A stretch of DNA of 64,000 nucleotides, from contig JBANAY010000003.1 of assembly GCA_037952775.1 (NCBI GenBank), forward strand, positions 18,538,001-18,602,000, read 5' to 3'. A program made the position numbers and the translations under genes. The DNA is from Clonostachys chloroleuca. Taxonomy: Eukaryota > Ascomycota > Sordariomycetes > Hypocreales > Bionectriaceae. Below the pieces are notes generated by a model. That model searched no databases. It worked only from the letters and a program-made list of their open reading frames with translations, and was not told the DNA's origin. Positions within the stretch are counted from its first letter, which is position 1; every line of letters starts with the position of its first letter. This document shows positions 9,954 to 23,387 of the stretch, piece by piece.

Positions 9954-11565
9954 ATGTTTCAGCAGGTAAGAAAACCTTGAGATGTGTATATCATCGTGAA
10001 GGACCTCATGAGAGATATCACTCAAGAACCCTTGTGGTCCAGCCCCATTCATTCTGCATACCGAAGAAATGCCACGCGAATACATCAAAGACTGACATGC
10101 AGCTTAGAAAAAACCGTACTCGGCGGTGACGGTCACCATCGAGAACCTCACGGGTGAGACCTACGAGGAGGAGGATCTCAGCGGCATCCCCGAGCTCGTC
10201 GAGGTGATCAAGCTCCAGGCTTCGGGCCCCAGCGAGGCCGCCCGCGCCATCAGGAAGAAGCTCAAGTACGGCAATGTGCACCGCCAGATCCGCGCCCTCG
10301 TCATCCTGGACGGACTCATCCAGAACGCCGGCCCAAGATTCCAGCGAGCCTTCGCCGACGAGCCGCTGCTGGAGCGGCTGCGTGTCTGCGGCACCTCGGA
10401 TCTCTCTGACCCGGAGGTGAAGAAGAAGTGCCGGGAGCTGTTCCGCGGCTGGTCCCAGTACTCCAACACCCAGGGGCTGCAGAAGATTGCTCAGCTGCAC
10501 AGGGCAAGTGTTCCCTTCGGTATAAAACACACGAGACAAGCGGCTAACGTGTTGTCTTAGGAACTTCCAAAGCGCAAGGTTACCGTGACCCAGGAAAGGT
10601 CCAAGGTCTTGCGGGAGACCGAGGAGAACCCATTCGGAGACGAGGAGGAGGAAGCCGCTCGGCAAGCCGCTGAGCAGGCTGCCGCCGGGGCTTCTGCACC
10701 TTCCTCGAGCAGGGCACCGGAACCAGCGCCCCACGCTCCCAGCCATAAGAAGACTTCCTCCTCCGGCTCGTTCTTCGGGAGCTCCAAGGACAAGAAGAAG
10801 GAGAAAGATAAGGCCAAGGGAGGGAAGCGGAAGCCGTTCAACCTAGAGGCGGAGAAGGAGACAATGAAGGTGGTCATTGCGGACGCGACGATCCACTCCA
10901 CGACTCTGCTCAACACCATGCAGAGCATCAACAGAGAGACGCAGAGAATATCCGACAACCCCAAGGCAGTCGAGGAGTTCGAGGCCTGTAAGCAACTCCG
11001 CAGGAGAGTGCTCCGCTATGTGAGTAGCAAATCTAACCCTCATCATGGTTCCCCTGGCTAACGATTCCCAGATTCATAGGGTTGAGCAAGAAGAGTGGCT
11101 CGGAAGTCTTCTCAACGCCAACGATGCTCTTGTTCACTCCCTCATGTCATTCGAACAAATGGATCGCTCAATCGACGCAGATAGCGACTCCGACGATGAG
11201 CTGGCAGAGCAGGCTCACATGTACAGAAGTGGGTTTAGACTTATCCCACTATTCTATTCATTCGACGTATACTAACAGCGTCTCAAAGTGATGACCGAAA
11301 AGGCCAGCCAGTTCGGCAAGGCTCCAGCTTCGCCTACGAGCTCTCAACCCCCGGATCTGGGAGGCCTGAGCTTGAACGCTCCCGGAGCTCCCCCCAGGCC
11401 GTCGGCGACTACGAAACCTCACAGCTCCCCCCGAGGCAACCTCCCCGCCCGGCCCCGGTCCAGGAAGACTTCGCCGAGGATGACGACGACGACGAGGATA
11501 ATCCCTTTGGAGACAGGAATGTTATCGAGACACCATCACTCGAGAAGGGCGCTCCTCGCTGGTGA
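9954..11565 (+). CDS. LSB5: LSB5-like VHS/GAT protein; C-terminal frame shifted
   Basis: Links the actin machinery (Las17/WASP) with endocytosis and vacuolar sorting. Exons are 9954-9965 (MFQQ only), 10108-10503, 10561-11019, 11072-11228 and 11289-11565. The VHS/ENTH-like domain (about residues 10-135) shows DLSGIPELVEVIKLQ, RAIRKKLKYGN, QIRALVILDGLIQNAGPRFQ and DEPLLERL. A GAT-like helical region (about 220-330) follows. NPF motifs lie at ENPFGDEE and in the acidic tail (DNPFGDRN). Intron 2 (10504-10560) starts with GC, AGG|GCAAGT. The last exon starts in the frame MMTEKASQFGK, but the conserved acidic tail ending EKGAPRW then TGA (11563-11565) lies in another frame. One extra C in the C6 run at 11427-11432 would join them. 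Alternatively the AACAG acceptor at 11278 would put the whole exon in the tail frame, though its branch site is then too close. Confidence 0.87.
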
Positions 11566-14500
11566 AGAGGGGGTTGGTTTCCAGTTGGTTTGGGCACGTT
11601 TGAACAGAGACGATTTTCCTTTGTTTTGAGGGGAGCGATGCGTTTGCTGTGGAATGCGGAGGATTTTGCATCCTCCGTCCTTGGCTTGAAGTTAGAGCTT
11701 GTTGCTATTTAGTGATACTCCCTGGTCAATCTATTGTGGTCTTGATACAGAGCATAGCTTCCCCTTCTCCCACCCCGTTAATTGTTCCATGTTTCCATGT
11801 ATTTTCAACAACTATACCCGACCAATGCGTTTTCGTCCGTAACCATGTTCTTAATGTGATAATGCGGAGTAGTGTTCAGTGTTCTTGCATATACGAATAT
11901 GCCAGTTCGTTAGTCTAGGGTAGCCCTCACATTGGTGAAACGCATCGCAACTCCAGCAGAAACCTCAAACGGACACAAAACAACCAAAAGTACGTCATAT
12001 GATCAGTGAGTCAGCCTCGTCGTATGTCGTTCCGGCGGTCAGATTCCCAAAAATAGATCAAACATTGAGTTTATGCAAGGCAATGAGTCGAACTTGACCG
12101 GCTGGGTGAACAAATTCCCCGCCATGGTCCAGGGGGGCTTATTGCTCAGGGGCTCACGTTGGGCTCGGCCATGCACGCTTGTAGGATAGGCGATGTACGT
12201 TGGTAGATCTTGAGCTGGATTCCGGGGGCTGCTTCCCCCTCACATGGTATGTGCTTTGCTATCTGGCCATGGACAGTTCCTCGAGTTATGCGCTTGGCTT
12301 GGCTGTTTGCTTACACGTTGTTGGGAGTTAGAAAGGGGGATGGCTTCTGCTGATGTTGTTCATGCCGACCAATGCGTGTTTGCTGGGATCGGACAAAGGG
12401 CTGCTCGTCATAGTTGGTCGGGAAAAAAAAGGGGGCCCTGGTTAAGGCAGGGTGGGTTTCGAGAGCGACGAGAGAGTGATCATCATTCTCCTTTGGGACA
12501 GTTGTGCCGAAAGGTCAACCATTGTGATGCTCAAACGGCATCCACAATAAAAAGGGGACATCACTCACATCAGCCAGTCTTTGTGCTGACCTCGGGTGTG
12601 AGATGAGCATAGCTGCTCTAACTCTAAGCAGTCTGAATATTATGCCTTGAGGGCGACGGCCAGTACCCCTGGCAAGGAGATGTCCGGATGGACAAAGGGC
12701 TGCTTGGGGAATAGATGTCGTGATTAATCAACCGGGGAGAACCAATACATATTCACTGATGAATGAGTCACACGAGGCCATTTATGCGGGCGATATCAGC
12801 AGACAATAGAGATGTGAGATCTGGCGGGCACAGGCCAAGCTGAAAGACAGTAACGTCACAATGGACGATTTGACGTCGGCCCCGGATTTGCGAAATGGTC
12901 CTTGCTTTCCCGGCGTCGGGAAGGGACTGCCGTGTCACGGTGCGTGCTTGCTCAAGGAAAAGGAAAGCTGAATCGGAGTGGGAGCTCTCCACGATCCGTG
13001 CTCACCAGACAGGTATGCACGTCTGGCCGCTCTGGTGCACCAAGCTCGCAAGCTTCTGGAAGCGTTCAACGGCTGCTACCCTTCTGCCCGTTCCTTTTCT
13101 CGAGCCAGCCCTGTCTGACATCTGTCGGTCAATTGCCGTCGAGTCCCACCCAGATGGCAAGTTGCAACCTCCCACCCGGGGCCAAGAGTGGTAAAATATG
13201 AGCTGAAATTAAACGAACCCTTGAAGCGTGGGTGAGGAAACGAACCCCGAAGTCGTTTAGGCGGCGTCGCCGTGGTTACATTGTCTTCTGCCCTCTCCGC
13301 AACTGCGCGCTTGAATTGGTTCGGAACTGGACAATCAGTTCAGCCACCCATTGATAGCTCGTACCTGGATCATTGCCATTGCAAAGATTCCAAAATCACC
13401 ACTTTGGAATAGAACCCCATCAAGGGGCCCGAAATTGGGTCCAGGCGTTTCAGGCAGGGGGGTGGGGAGCGCTATGTAAGTGCATGATTTTCATGCAAGG
13501 GGGAGCTCGGATAGGATCGACAATAGGAAGACTAGAAATCTTTGGTGTCATTGTCTATCCCGCCCACGGTCATCCCCAGACCTAGGTCAGTCCGTGTGCT
13601 CTCAATGCAGGACCGTGTTGCCATATCGTTATGCATTGACCGACAGATTGCTGCGTAAAGGGCTGCATCAGACATGGGAGGATCCTGAGACTGATCATCA
13701 CGCAGGACTGGGTCGTCCCCGGACACGAGCGAAACTAGGGGGAAGCGAACACTCGAACACCGCAACGTGGATTTGCGGCGACGGGTAACCCGTTTCACCT
13801 GGCTCCTCCCAACTGAATTGTCCGTAAACGATATCCAATCTGGCTCTCCCCGTACGTAGGTAGCGTGTCCTTTGCAGAGTCGGCCCAACCAAGCCAACAA
13901 GGACTGGGGTGTGGGCTAATGATAGCTACTCCCATCCCATGGCGCCATGCCCGATTCGTGTCTAAATAGGTCGACGACAATATGATCAATGCTAATTTTG
14001 GGAGCCCATTGAATCGCACACCGTAGCCCTGGCGCCTGAATGGTCCTCTAGGATTGGCGGCGTGTGTCTTTGATGACGGATGCTGATCACGATGAATACG
14101 GCATGGCGCGTCGCTCACACCGAGGCGGCTCAATGCCAGTTGACTTTCGACCCAATGCAAGCGTGGCAGATGGCACAGCTGACAGCGTTTTCGCCTCACC
14201 GACAGCCTTGTCTCAGCGCAGGATGGGGGGCAACAATAGGTGGCTGTTGCTATTGACCAGACTCCCGGTACGCATGAGCAGCGGCGATTGGTAGACTCGG
14301 GTGCGTCTGACCAACAGAAGCGACACAGTACGTGCATTCCATTGCATCCGATCTCACGCAACAGACGACATTATCGGGCGCTGTAGGCCGTCAAGTGATG
14401 CAATCCAGTCCAGAGAGGCCCTGCGAAACACTGGGCATTGTTGGTTTCACTGCGCCGTCGACCACCTGAACATGAAGAAAGGGAAGCTGCGTTAGAAGTC

Positions 14501-17251
14501 TGGCTGCGTCATCGCTTCTTTAGGCAAATCATCTCTGGAGCCGGACCCCCTCGCTGGAGTTGGCACTGATCAAGGCTCGGTTACCGTGTCATGTCACATG
14601 GGAATGCTTCTGGAAGGCCTGTGGAAGGAATCAGAAACGCACCCTCGCCGACCGAAACCACAGCCCAGGAGGCTTGCAAATCTGAGAAAGAGTTTCACCA
14701 GCGTGAGGCATTCTCAGCTGCTCAGCGCGGTGTGGGTGGAGCTCTTGGATCGCGACCGGGGCCATGGGGAGTCTTTCTTGCCCTTGCCCCCCTTGTGGGC
14801 GAGTTCATTCCAGAAACCTTCCAGAATGATTCCTGAGGTGGCTAGAAGGAATGCCTTGGTGCGTCGGGCTCCCCACAGAGCGGTGCAATGTGTTGTAAAT
14901 AGCCACGCCGCGTACAGTGTCTGGATGTCGGCGAGTTTCTGCTAGTCTCGCCCCCTGCTATGGAGCCGGTACGCTTACCCTTTTGATCCGCCTGTGTATG
15001 GACAAACCGTCAGAGATGAGCGGCCTGAGAATTGCGTTGAGGATGATGATTGCATTGCCTCCAGAGACGAGACGGGTGGAGTGTATGTAAGTGCCTTGGA
15101 AAGGTAGGATAGGCCCTGTGGCGTGGCCTGAACATTGCGGCAATCGATCACGGGCGGGTTGCGTCGAGTGGCCTCGAGGTGCTCGCGAATGGTGGGCAGC
15201 AGCACTGTGCGCGTCCGATAGTCTCGATTTCATCAATCTCGTGGTCAGAGCGCCGATTGACTCTGTCTGTACGCACGTCCGTGGAGGGGATGGAGGGGTT
15301 GCCAACGGCCCGGGGAGAACTAACAGTGGTGCATCGACCGCCTCGAGATTGATTTTGCTTTTTGGCTGCCACTATCACGATTGACCGGATTAGTTCCTGC
15401 CTTGGCTTGCCCTGCCTCGGCCTGCCTGCCTCCTCGATGGCCGTTGCGACGTTGCGCTGCACAGTTACGCAGATAGTGTCCATTGCATGCATGTCGCAAC
15501 CCACACTTGCACCCACACTAGTTCTCTGTGATTGCTTCATTTATTATTCATGCCGGCGATCATAAACAAAGCAAGGCGTTCGAGCACTGAATTGAAGTCG
15601 GGTGGCTACTGGTGGCCATGCACACGCCCTCTCTTGCCGCGGATTCGCGACACGGCTGATGCATACAGCCTGCTGTCCACCTTGAACCAATTCATTCGAA
15701 ACCGCAGCGCAGCTTAGGTGTGTATTCGTATCACCATCCAGCACATTGGTAACTTCACACACACACATGACGCGTGTGGAGGACCTGGCCCTCTTCTCAG
15801 CCGGGGCGTATCAGTGACATCGCGTCCATGGAAGCGGTAACGCGCGGACAGGGGTCATGGAATTACTCTAGAAGGTAAACAGGGGCTGCTGAGTGCCGCG
15901 ACTTGGCTGTGCTAATAAGCTTCCAATGCAAGGGGTGCTGCTATTACGAGCTTGGCCAGCTGGTGTTACTTACGGCGACCCCCGGGCAAATATACAATGC
16001 TTGGAGGGTGGCAGCAATTTGATCATCAGAATTCCGGAAGAGACGTTATATATTCAGGTAGTATTGTTAGATGTAGTATGGTTGGTTAGCACTGAGATTG
16101 GTGGCTGGAGTTTATCTGGATTTTTCTGCCTGCGAGCGGCGCGCACAGTCCATGATTTGCGCCTACCCGCATCTGATTGTCACAATTTTAGAAGTTAGTC
16201 GATGGAGGCGCGGCCAACACGTACGAAAGTGGTTAGATGTCTGCGTCTGACAGCGCTGTTCAATGGTTCTTCTCCTGCTCCAAGCAAATTTTGCAATGGT
16301 GCCCCCGTGAGAGGCGATTGGCTACCGGCAACACTCAATGGTCCCATTTTAATTGGTATTGACGTATTGATATAGGTGTCTACTGCAACCATTATCTTAT
16401 TGTTCTTAACAGGCAGCCATATGACAACAGCCACAGTGACGCGTTGCAACCCCTGACTGTCGAGGACTGCTTGAACTGCTGGGGAGATAGGTCCTTGGCC
16501 ATTATCTATGCCATCTCCAGTTTCTTGGCCATTCTATTACTCTGGTTTTGGCCAACAATAGTTCCCTAGTGGCCATGCTTCGGTCTTATTGAGCTTCCGC
16601 GCATGAATGACCAGGGAACCTGCCTTACTTGCAAGGGAAGCTGAGAACGGCCGTATCCTGGGCGGTTCCCTAGTCTTTGAACCCGCTATCCGGTGCTCTC
16701 TTGCATGATGCATGGATGAGAAATAGATAATAAGAAGGTGTTAGTATTAAAGCAGATTATGATAAATTGGAGCCGTTCGTTCGGTACATTTTGTCCTGTC
16801 TGAATGCGGACGTCAATCGTTTCAAGCCCGTCCGCTTCGGGTGCAATGCAGGACCTGGACTCGCGGTTCTATCTTGACAATGCCTGGCCGTGTGGGCAGA
16901 ATAGAAACTCTAGTAACGTGTTGGCCGACTCTCGCCTATTCACCATTACTTAGCTCGCGCATTCACTTGATCACACACTCTCACACTCGTCCATTCATCC
17001 CCCCATTCATGCACAAAGACCGCCCCGATGGTCACACACGCCCCAGCCCCTCGCATGCAAACGATAAAGCCAAGGTGCCCGCAAAAGCGCTTGCTGGCTG
17101 TTGTTGGGTTATCGCGTGAAGTCATCCATGGATCCATTTACAGTTCTCCCTCGGGTGTGGACGAGAATAGAGCAAAAACTCCTTTGTTCAGGGCCCCCTT
17201 GCCCCCAATCCTCCACAAGTGCAGTGTAATGGGTGATGCTGTAGACACTAA

Positions 17252-17427
17252 TGTACCTCCCTAGGCGCATTCAGGTACTGGAGTCCGCTGTATGGGCGGG
17301 TGCTACTGGGCCCTCAGCGGGTAGGTACTTTGGCCCCGGGGAGGGGCGTGCCCTGCCCTACTGACCCACGGAGGCGTGTCCTTAGGTACCTCCTACTTTG
17401 GGTGCTGCACTGGGTACTTTAGGTACC
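17252..17427. repeat. Cluster of GGTAC/GTACC motifs
   Basis: GGTAC occurs at about 17273, 17324, 17385, 17413 and 17421, and GTACC at about 17252. Some copies share longer contexts such as GGTACTTT and TTAGGTACC. By simple expectation a given 5-mer on either strand occurs about once per 512 bases, so the density is high. It is a possible regulatory element array; function unknown. Confidence 0.4.
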
Positions 17428-18793
17428 AGTGGACGCTGAAAGGCGGCGGGCGTGTCAGCGCCCTTGCTCACACTGTACGCTGCACTCCCTTCTCCCGCTA
17501 AGCCAGTGTTTGTCCCCACTCTTTCGTTTCAACCACAACGCTACCCCTTCATGTACAGGCCTAGCAGCAATTATTCTGTCCCAAAAGGCCTTCACTTTGT
17601 GTTTGCTGCTTTTGTACCCCCTTGCCCAGCTGCTCAGCGCAGTCTGGATGTGGGTTTTATAACGTTGCGACGTCCCAGACCGATTTGCGATCAGGTCCTC
17701 GACTGCCGCTCTCAGCCCACCTCTTCCGTCACTGCCCCCGAACACCCGGAGATCTTCCAAAGCGCGTGCATGTGCGCTGCAATAACCGCAAACCTTCCAA
17801 CCTTTTCTATCCTCTTGTCAGATTCTCACAACGGTGCGCGACCTCGTGCCCTCGATGACATCGGAGTCAACGACATCTGCCTGTAAGTGCTGATCCGTGC
17901 CCTTTTCCCACCTCCAGGCTACCCCCCTGTTCGTGTTGCGTCGCTGCGGGTTCCTGTCGGGGATCGAGGGACCCTGCTGCGAGCTTGCAGCCTTGCCAGG
18001 GGATTTTTTTTCTTCCTCTTTTCTCGATCATCTTGTACACCCAGCCGGAGGGGTCCCAGACAATATATCATCTTTACCTGAGACCCGATTTCTTCATCCC
18101 GCCTCACTCTATCGCTCTCGCATTTTCCCTTCTGCCTCTCCTTCACCCTTTCCTTTTCTCCATCTAGTCACCGCCGTTATTCCGTCATCCTTCGCCTCCC
18201 GGCTGACCCTTCAGTCAGACTGTAGATCCTTGACACCGGACTTTTTGCTTCGTCTCTCTAGCTCGGGCCTGACATAAACATTCCTCTGCTCATCGCCCTC
18301 AAACGGCCTACGTCGCTGGTTTTGGGGCCATTTCCAATCCTGCGACCCTCGACAACCCCGAGCGGTGCCTTGAGCCTGCAACCTTGACGACTTGCCCGAT
18401 CGCTTGTTCCACCCCCGGTTCCGCCTTCATTTCGAATCCTTGCATCGAAACCTTCCCGAAGCTTGTGGCGAGCAGCACGTTCACCGCGAGGCCCTCGACA
18501 CGGTCAAACACCTAGACAGGGATCTGTTTTCTGATCTGTGTCAAGTACCGGCATTGTTGTTTGCCATTGAGCTGGGCTCTTCCTCAGGCTGCTCCAGAGC
18601 ACGTTCTGCCACCTACACGATCTACTCTAGTACGGGCTGGAACCCATTTCCTTGATTCAGCATCCTCCGACACCGAGGGGCCTGTATCTCAAATTTACAA
18701 CTGCAACCAACCCCCCCAGAGGATATCGAATCGAACATCCTTTGTAATTTGATCAATCCGTCGGAATCGCCGTCAAGTTAATCTTGTAATTAT

Positions 18794-19029
18794 GTAAGTA
18801 CACACTATACCTGGCTGTCGCGCCTCTGGTGGCTCTGGGGGGAACACGGTCTTGTTGTGGTCAATGCTTCTTGATGTGGCGATGGGGACCCTTCCGGACA
18901 ACACCGGTCAACTGTGCCTGTCAAGCATCTCCCAGCGAATCTCTTTTAGATAAACAGGGAGCAAGGGACATGCTAGCCGGGCCTTTTTCCCATGGTTGTT
19001 TCGCGACATGTGCTAACCTGCCATCCAAG
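18794..19029 (+). other. Candidate 5' UTR intron of the C2H2 factor
   Basis: GTAAGTAC donor at 18794, GCTAACC branch sequence at about 19010 and CATCCAAG acceptor ending at 19029, just upstream of the start codon at 19127. This is a signal match only; the acceptor is not certain. Confidence 0.35.
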
Positions 19030-19126
19030 CAACCCTCCACATTGAGAACTGGTCCCTGCCATCCCTTTAAGAGCACCAGACCAGCATCGTGTTCGCATAT
19101 CTGAGCTTCGCTGCTTGGTTTTGAGT

Positions 19127-20600
<1,474 letters not shown>

Positions 20601-22576
20601 GAGGACTATATGACCTAGTAGGACTTTTGGCCCTTATCGGAAATCCAACCGCCATCGTTTCAAATAGCACTCGAGTGTTTTTCTCTTCAAGACGTTGCTC
20701 TTAGCTAGATGAGCACATGTATTCTCGAATCATGGCCGGCGTTTACGCACATGCATATATGCTCTCAACACTTCGCCGTTGAGACCCGCTACAACACACG
20801 ATTGGCGCGTGATCACACCGGGGCGGTGTGATCATTCTTGATTTTGTCTCTCTTTCTCATCTCTGTTCTATTACGGCAGGCAAGCACATCGACCGCCTCC
20901 CGAATAATCTCGGGGCACATAATTATCGCACAGCTGGCAACTCTCTGTTTGCTTTTGCTGGTTCGTTCTTTTTTTCATCTTTGCAATGGTTTCATTTGTC
21001 GGGTTGGCATAGACTGGTAGTCGAGAACAATGAGTCATGACTATTTCCTTTTATTAGGGAGCGCGCAGTCACGTAGACGGTTTGTCTGCTCTAAGGATAT
21101 GGGCAACTGAGCGGAATGATGATACCAAGTCATCATTGTAATCGGAAGCTCGAGAATTCAGGAAGGGAAAAAAACAGGGGCTCATATCTTGGCGCGCGTG
21201 GGGCCTGGTATCTGGCCATGCTTTTCATGTTTGCTTGGTGTTTCATCTTTTCTTTGTAGTATTTGCAAATAGACTGGGATCGGCTGGGCTGCTCGGCGCA
21301 CATGATCGACATATACTTTATAGACTCAATGTTTCAATTTATCTTGGGCGGAACCAATGAAGCTTGCGTGAATATGTTAGAGTAAGAGTGTACACGGATC
21401 GCCAGAGTTCGGGAAGGGCGTTGAAGAGGGATCTGAGACCATCGTCAGATCATGGTCCAATGAGACACATCTTCCCCCCGGATAGACCGCGCTACGAGTT
21501 CAGCCACGATGCAATGTGCCTTAGCCGATATCGGGCGACGAAGTTGTCTCAAGCTGCATGACACACGTCGACTGTCGTCTTTTCCCGACTACATACATTG
21601 TCATGTTTCCCACGATCATACATATTGTCGTATGATCCCTGGCGAGAGAGAGCGACAAAGCGCAGGCAATGGAAAATGGAAACGTCATGACGCACTCGCT
21701 CAGACCTCGACTTACATAAAAGCACGCCCTCTGGGCCAACGTCCAACTGTCATCCAAGTCATCCTCATAAACGCCAGCACATCAAATCGAGCCCCCCTCC
21801 AACCCCCCTCCAACTTCGACTAAACTCCCACAAGCCGCATCAATATTGCATTCCCGCAATCACGGAGGCGTAGAGCTAGTCTAGTCCGTCTAGGTAGTCG
21901 GGCGATTTTGGCAAGAAGCGGGCCTTTTCTCAGGCGGCCAAAGGTCTTGGGCAAATGGGAGTTGTGATCAGTAATCTCCAAGTATCACATCTCACCAAAG
22001 GATGGGCCCATCCTGGCACTTTGAACGCTCGAAACAGCTCGGCAAGCAATTTTTTCAATTCCAAAGGCAGACAGCGATTGGTCCTTGCTTTGTGCATTGC
22101 AGGGCGAGATGGGGGGCACGAAAAAAGTCTTACTGCTTGGGTGAGCTGAGCTCGCCGAGCTCCGTCAGGCCTCCGGGATTCGTTCTTTTCTTTTCTGATT
22201 ATTAACTCGACGTCCTATTTGCTTTCCAGCATGAGGGCACGGTTGCAATGTGACCATGCACAGCTGACAGGAATGCGCCGGGAGAGTAATGGCATGATGC
22301 TATAGTGGCATGTGGGTGGCGGAGAGGAGATGGTCTGTGGGAAAAGAAAAGTACCCGGGGGGGGGGGGGTGAATCGGTCTTTGTACTATATCTTGACCCA
22401 TTCGGCCCTCGTGCATGTTGATATCTGCTCTATAAGCGACTATCTACTTTCTGGCAGGTGAGAGACTTGGGCATTGAGAAAAGGAAAGGAGGCCGCGGAA
22501 GATATATAACCAAGGAACACAAGAGAAAAAAGGGTCGGGAAAGTCTGTTTGTTGGCTTAGACTTCGAACCTTGATC
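20601..22576. other. Intergenic, C2H2 3' end to DsbA-like 5' end
   Basis: About 2 kb without a convincing gene. It holds a perfect 11-bp inverted repeat at 20810-20834 and a run of 13 G at 22357-22369, about 210 bases upstream of the next start codon. Confidence 0.5.
20810..20834. repeat. Perfect inverted repeat, 11-bp arms, 3-nt loop
   Basis: Left arm TGATCACACCG (20810-20820), loop GGG, right arm CGGTGTGATCA (20824-20834). It lies 210 bases past the stop codon of the C2H2 gene, so it may be a hairpin in its 3' UTR. It could equally be a palindromic binding site. Confidence 0.6.
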
Positions 22577-23387
22577 ATGGCCCTCTCGCTCTCTACCCAA
22601 CGGCATCTCGTGAGAATCGAGGTCCATGCCGATACGCTCTGCCCGTGGTCCTATCTCGTGAAGAAGAGCCTTGATAAAGCTATCCAAGGGTTCATCAGGA
22701 GATATCCTAGCGTAGAATTTGAGGTTCTCTGGAGACCCTTCTATCTCTATCCTCGGCTCACCCGTGGTATGTCTTCTTGCGCGTTGCCATTTTGCAGTTC
22801 CTCGATACACTTTGATATTCTTTGTCTTCTTTCTCCAAAGGTTCAGTTCCAAATGTGACCATCCTCATTAACATGAACATTTGAACCCCTTTTTCTCAAA
22901 ACCAGGCACCAACAAATTATCCTTATACCACAAGGAGGTCGACTCCCATCTCCTCACAGACATGATCCAAGCCGCCGGGCTGAAACATGGCGTCCAGTTC
23001 CGTCTAGACGGCACGACCGGCCCATCTCGGAGCTCCCACAAGCTCATCGCCCTCGCCCTCCAGCAGCGCGGCCCGCAAATCCAGTCCGAGGTCGTGGAGA
23101 GGCTCTTCAGGGGCTACTTCGAGGAAGGCGAGGACATCTCCGACGAGGACTGGCTCGTCCAGGTGGGCAAGGGGTGCGGCCTGGCGGCCAACGACGTCCT
23201 GGTCGCCCTGCGGAGCAAGGCCGCCAGCTCCAGCATCGACGAGGAGGCACGCGGGGCGGGGACGGAGAGGGAGGTCAAGGCCGTGCCGTCCGTGACGATC
23301 CAGGGGCGGGTGCGTATATTCGGGTACCAGGACGTGGAGGTCTTTGACGACGCCTTTGAGAAGCTTCGGTTGTCGGATTATGCCTGA
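22577..23387 (+). CDS. DsbA/FrnE-like thioredoxin-fold oxidoreductase
   Basis: Exons 22577-22766 and 22906-23387 with a 139-nt intron give 223 aa. It belongs to the DsbA/2-hydroxychromene-2-carboxylate isomerase (FrnE) superfamily. These thioredoxin-fold proteins reduce or isomerise small substrates or disulfides, often with glutathione. Near the N-terminus EVHADTLCPWSYLVKK holds the active-site position, where the usual C-x-x-C is C-P-W-S; this single-cysteine form is common in the FrnE branch. The helical insert (about 65-160) contains GPSRSSHKLIALALQQRGP. The C-terminal half returns to the fold with a cis-Pro loop-like VPSVTIQGRVRIFGYQD. The start is the ATG in ATCATGGCC. The real substrate is unknown. 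Confidence 0.85.

Larger units (their letters stand above)
11566..19126. other. 7.5 kb gene-poor region upstream of C2H2 transcription factor
   Basis: No open frame here resembles a known family, and the longest (13795-14361 minus, 188 codons) has the composition of chance. From about 17880 the strand is pyrimidine-rich (T8 followed by CTTCCTCTTTTC near 18005), as in fungal leaders, so a long 5' UTR of the downstream factor is likely. A possible 5' UTR intron runs 18794-19029 (GTAAGT donor, GCTAAC branch at about 19010, AAG acceptor). A GGTAC motif cluster sits at 17252-17427. A long non-coding RNA or an undetected small gene is possible. Confidence 0.5.

Noticed and set aside
10018..10746. 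242-codon minus-strand open frame in LSB5
   Set aside because: Antisense shadow of the GC-rich VHS-domain exon.
13795..14361. 188-codon minus-strand open frame
   Set aside because: Cys/Arg/Ser-rich composition without domains, no splice context and overlapping frames on the other strand; typical of chance in GC-balanced intergenic DNA.
16195..16449. 84-codon minus-strand open frame in the long gene-poor region
   Set aside because: Ordinary-looking residues but no family, no splice partners and no promoter signs.
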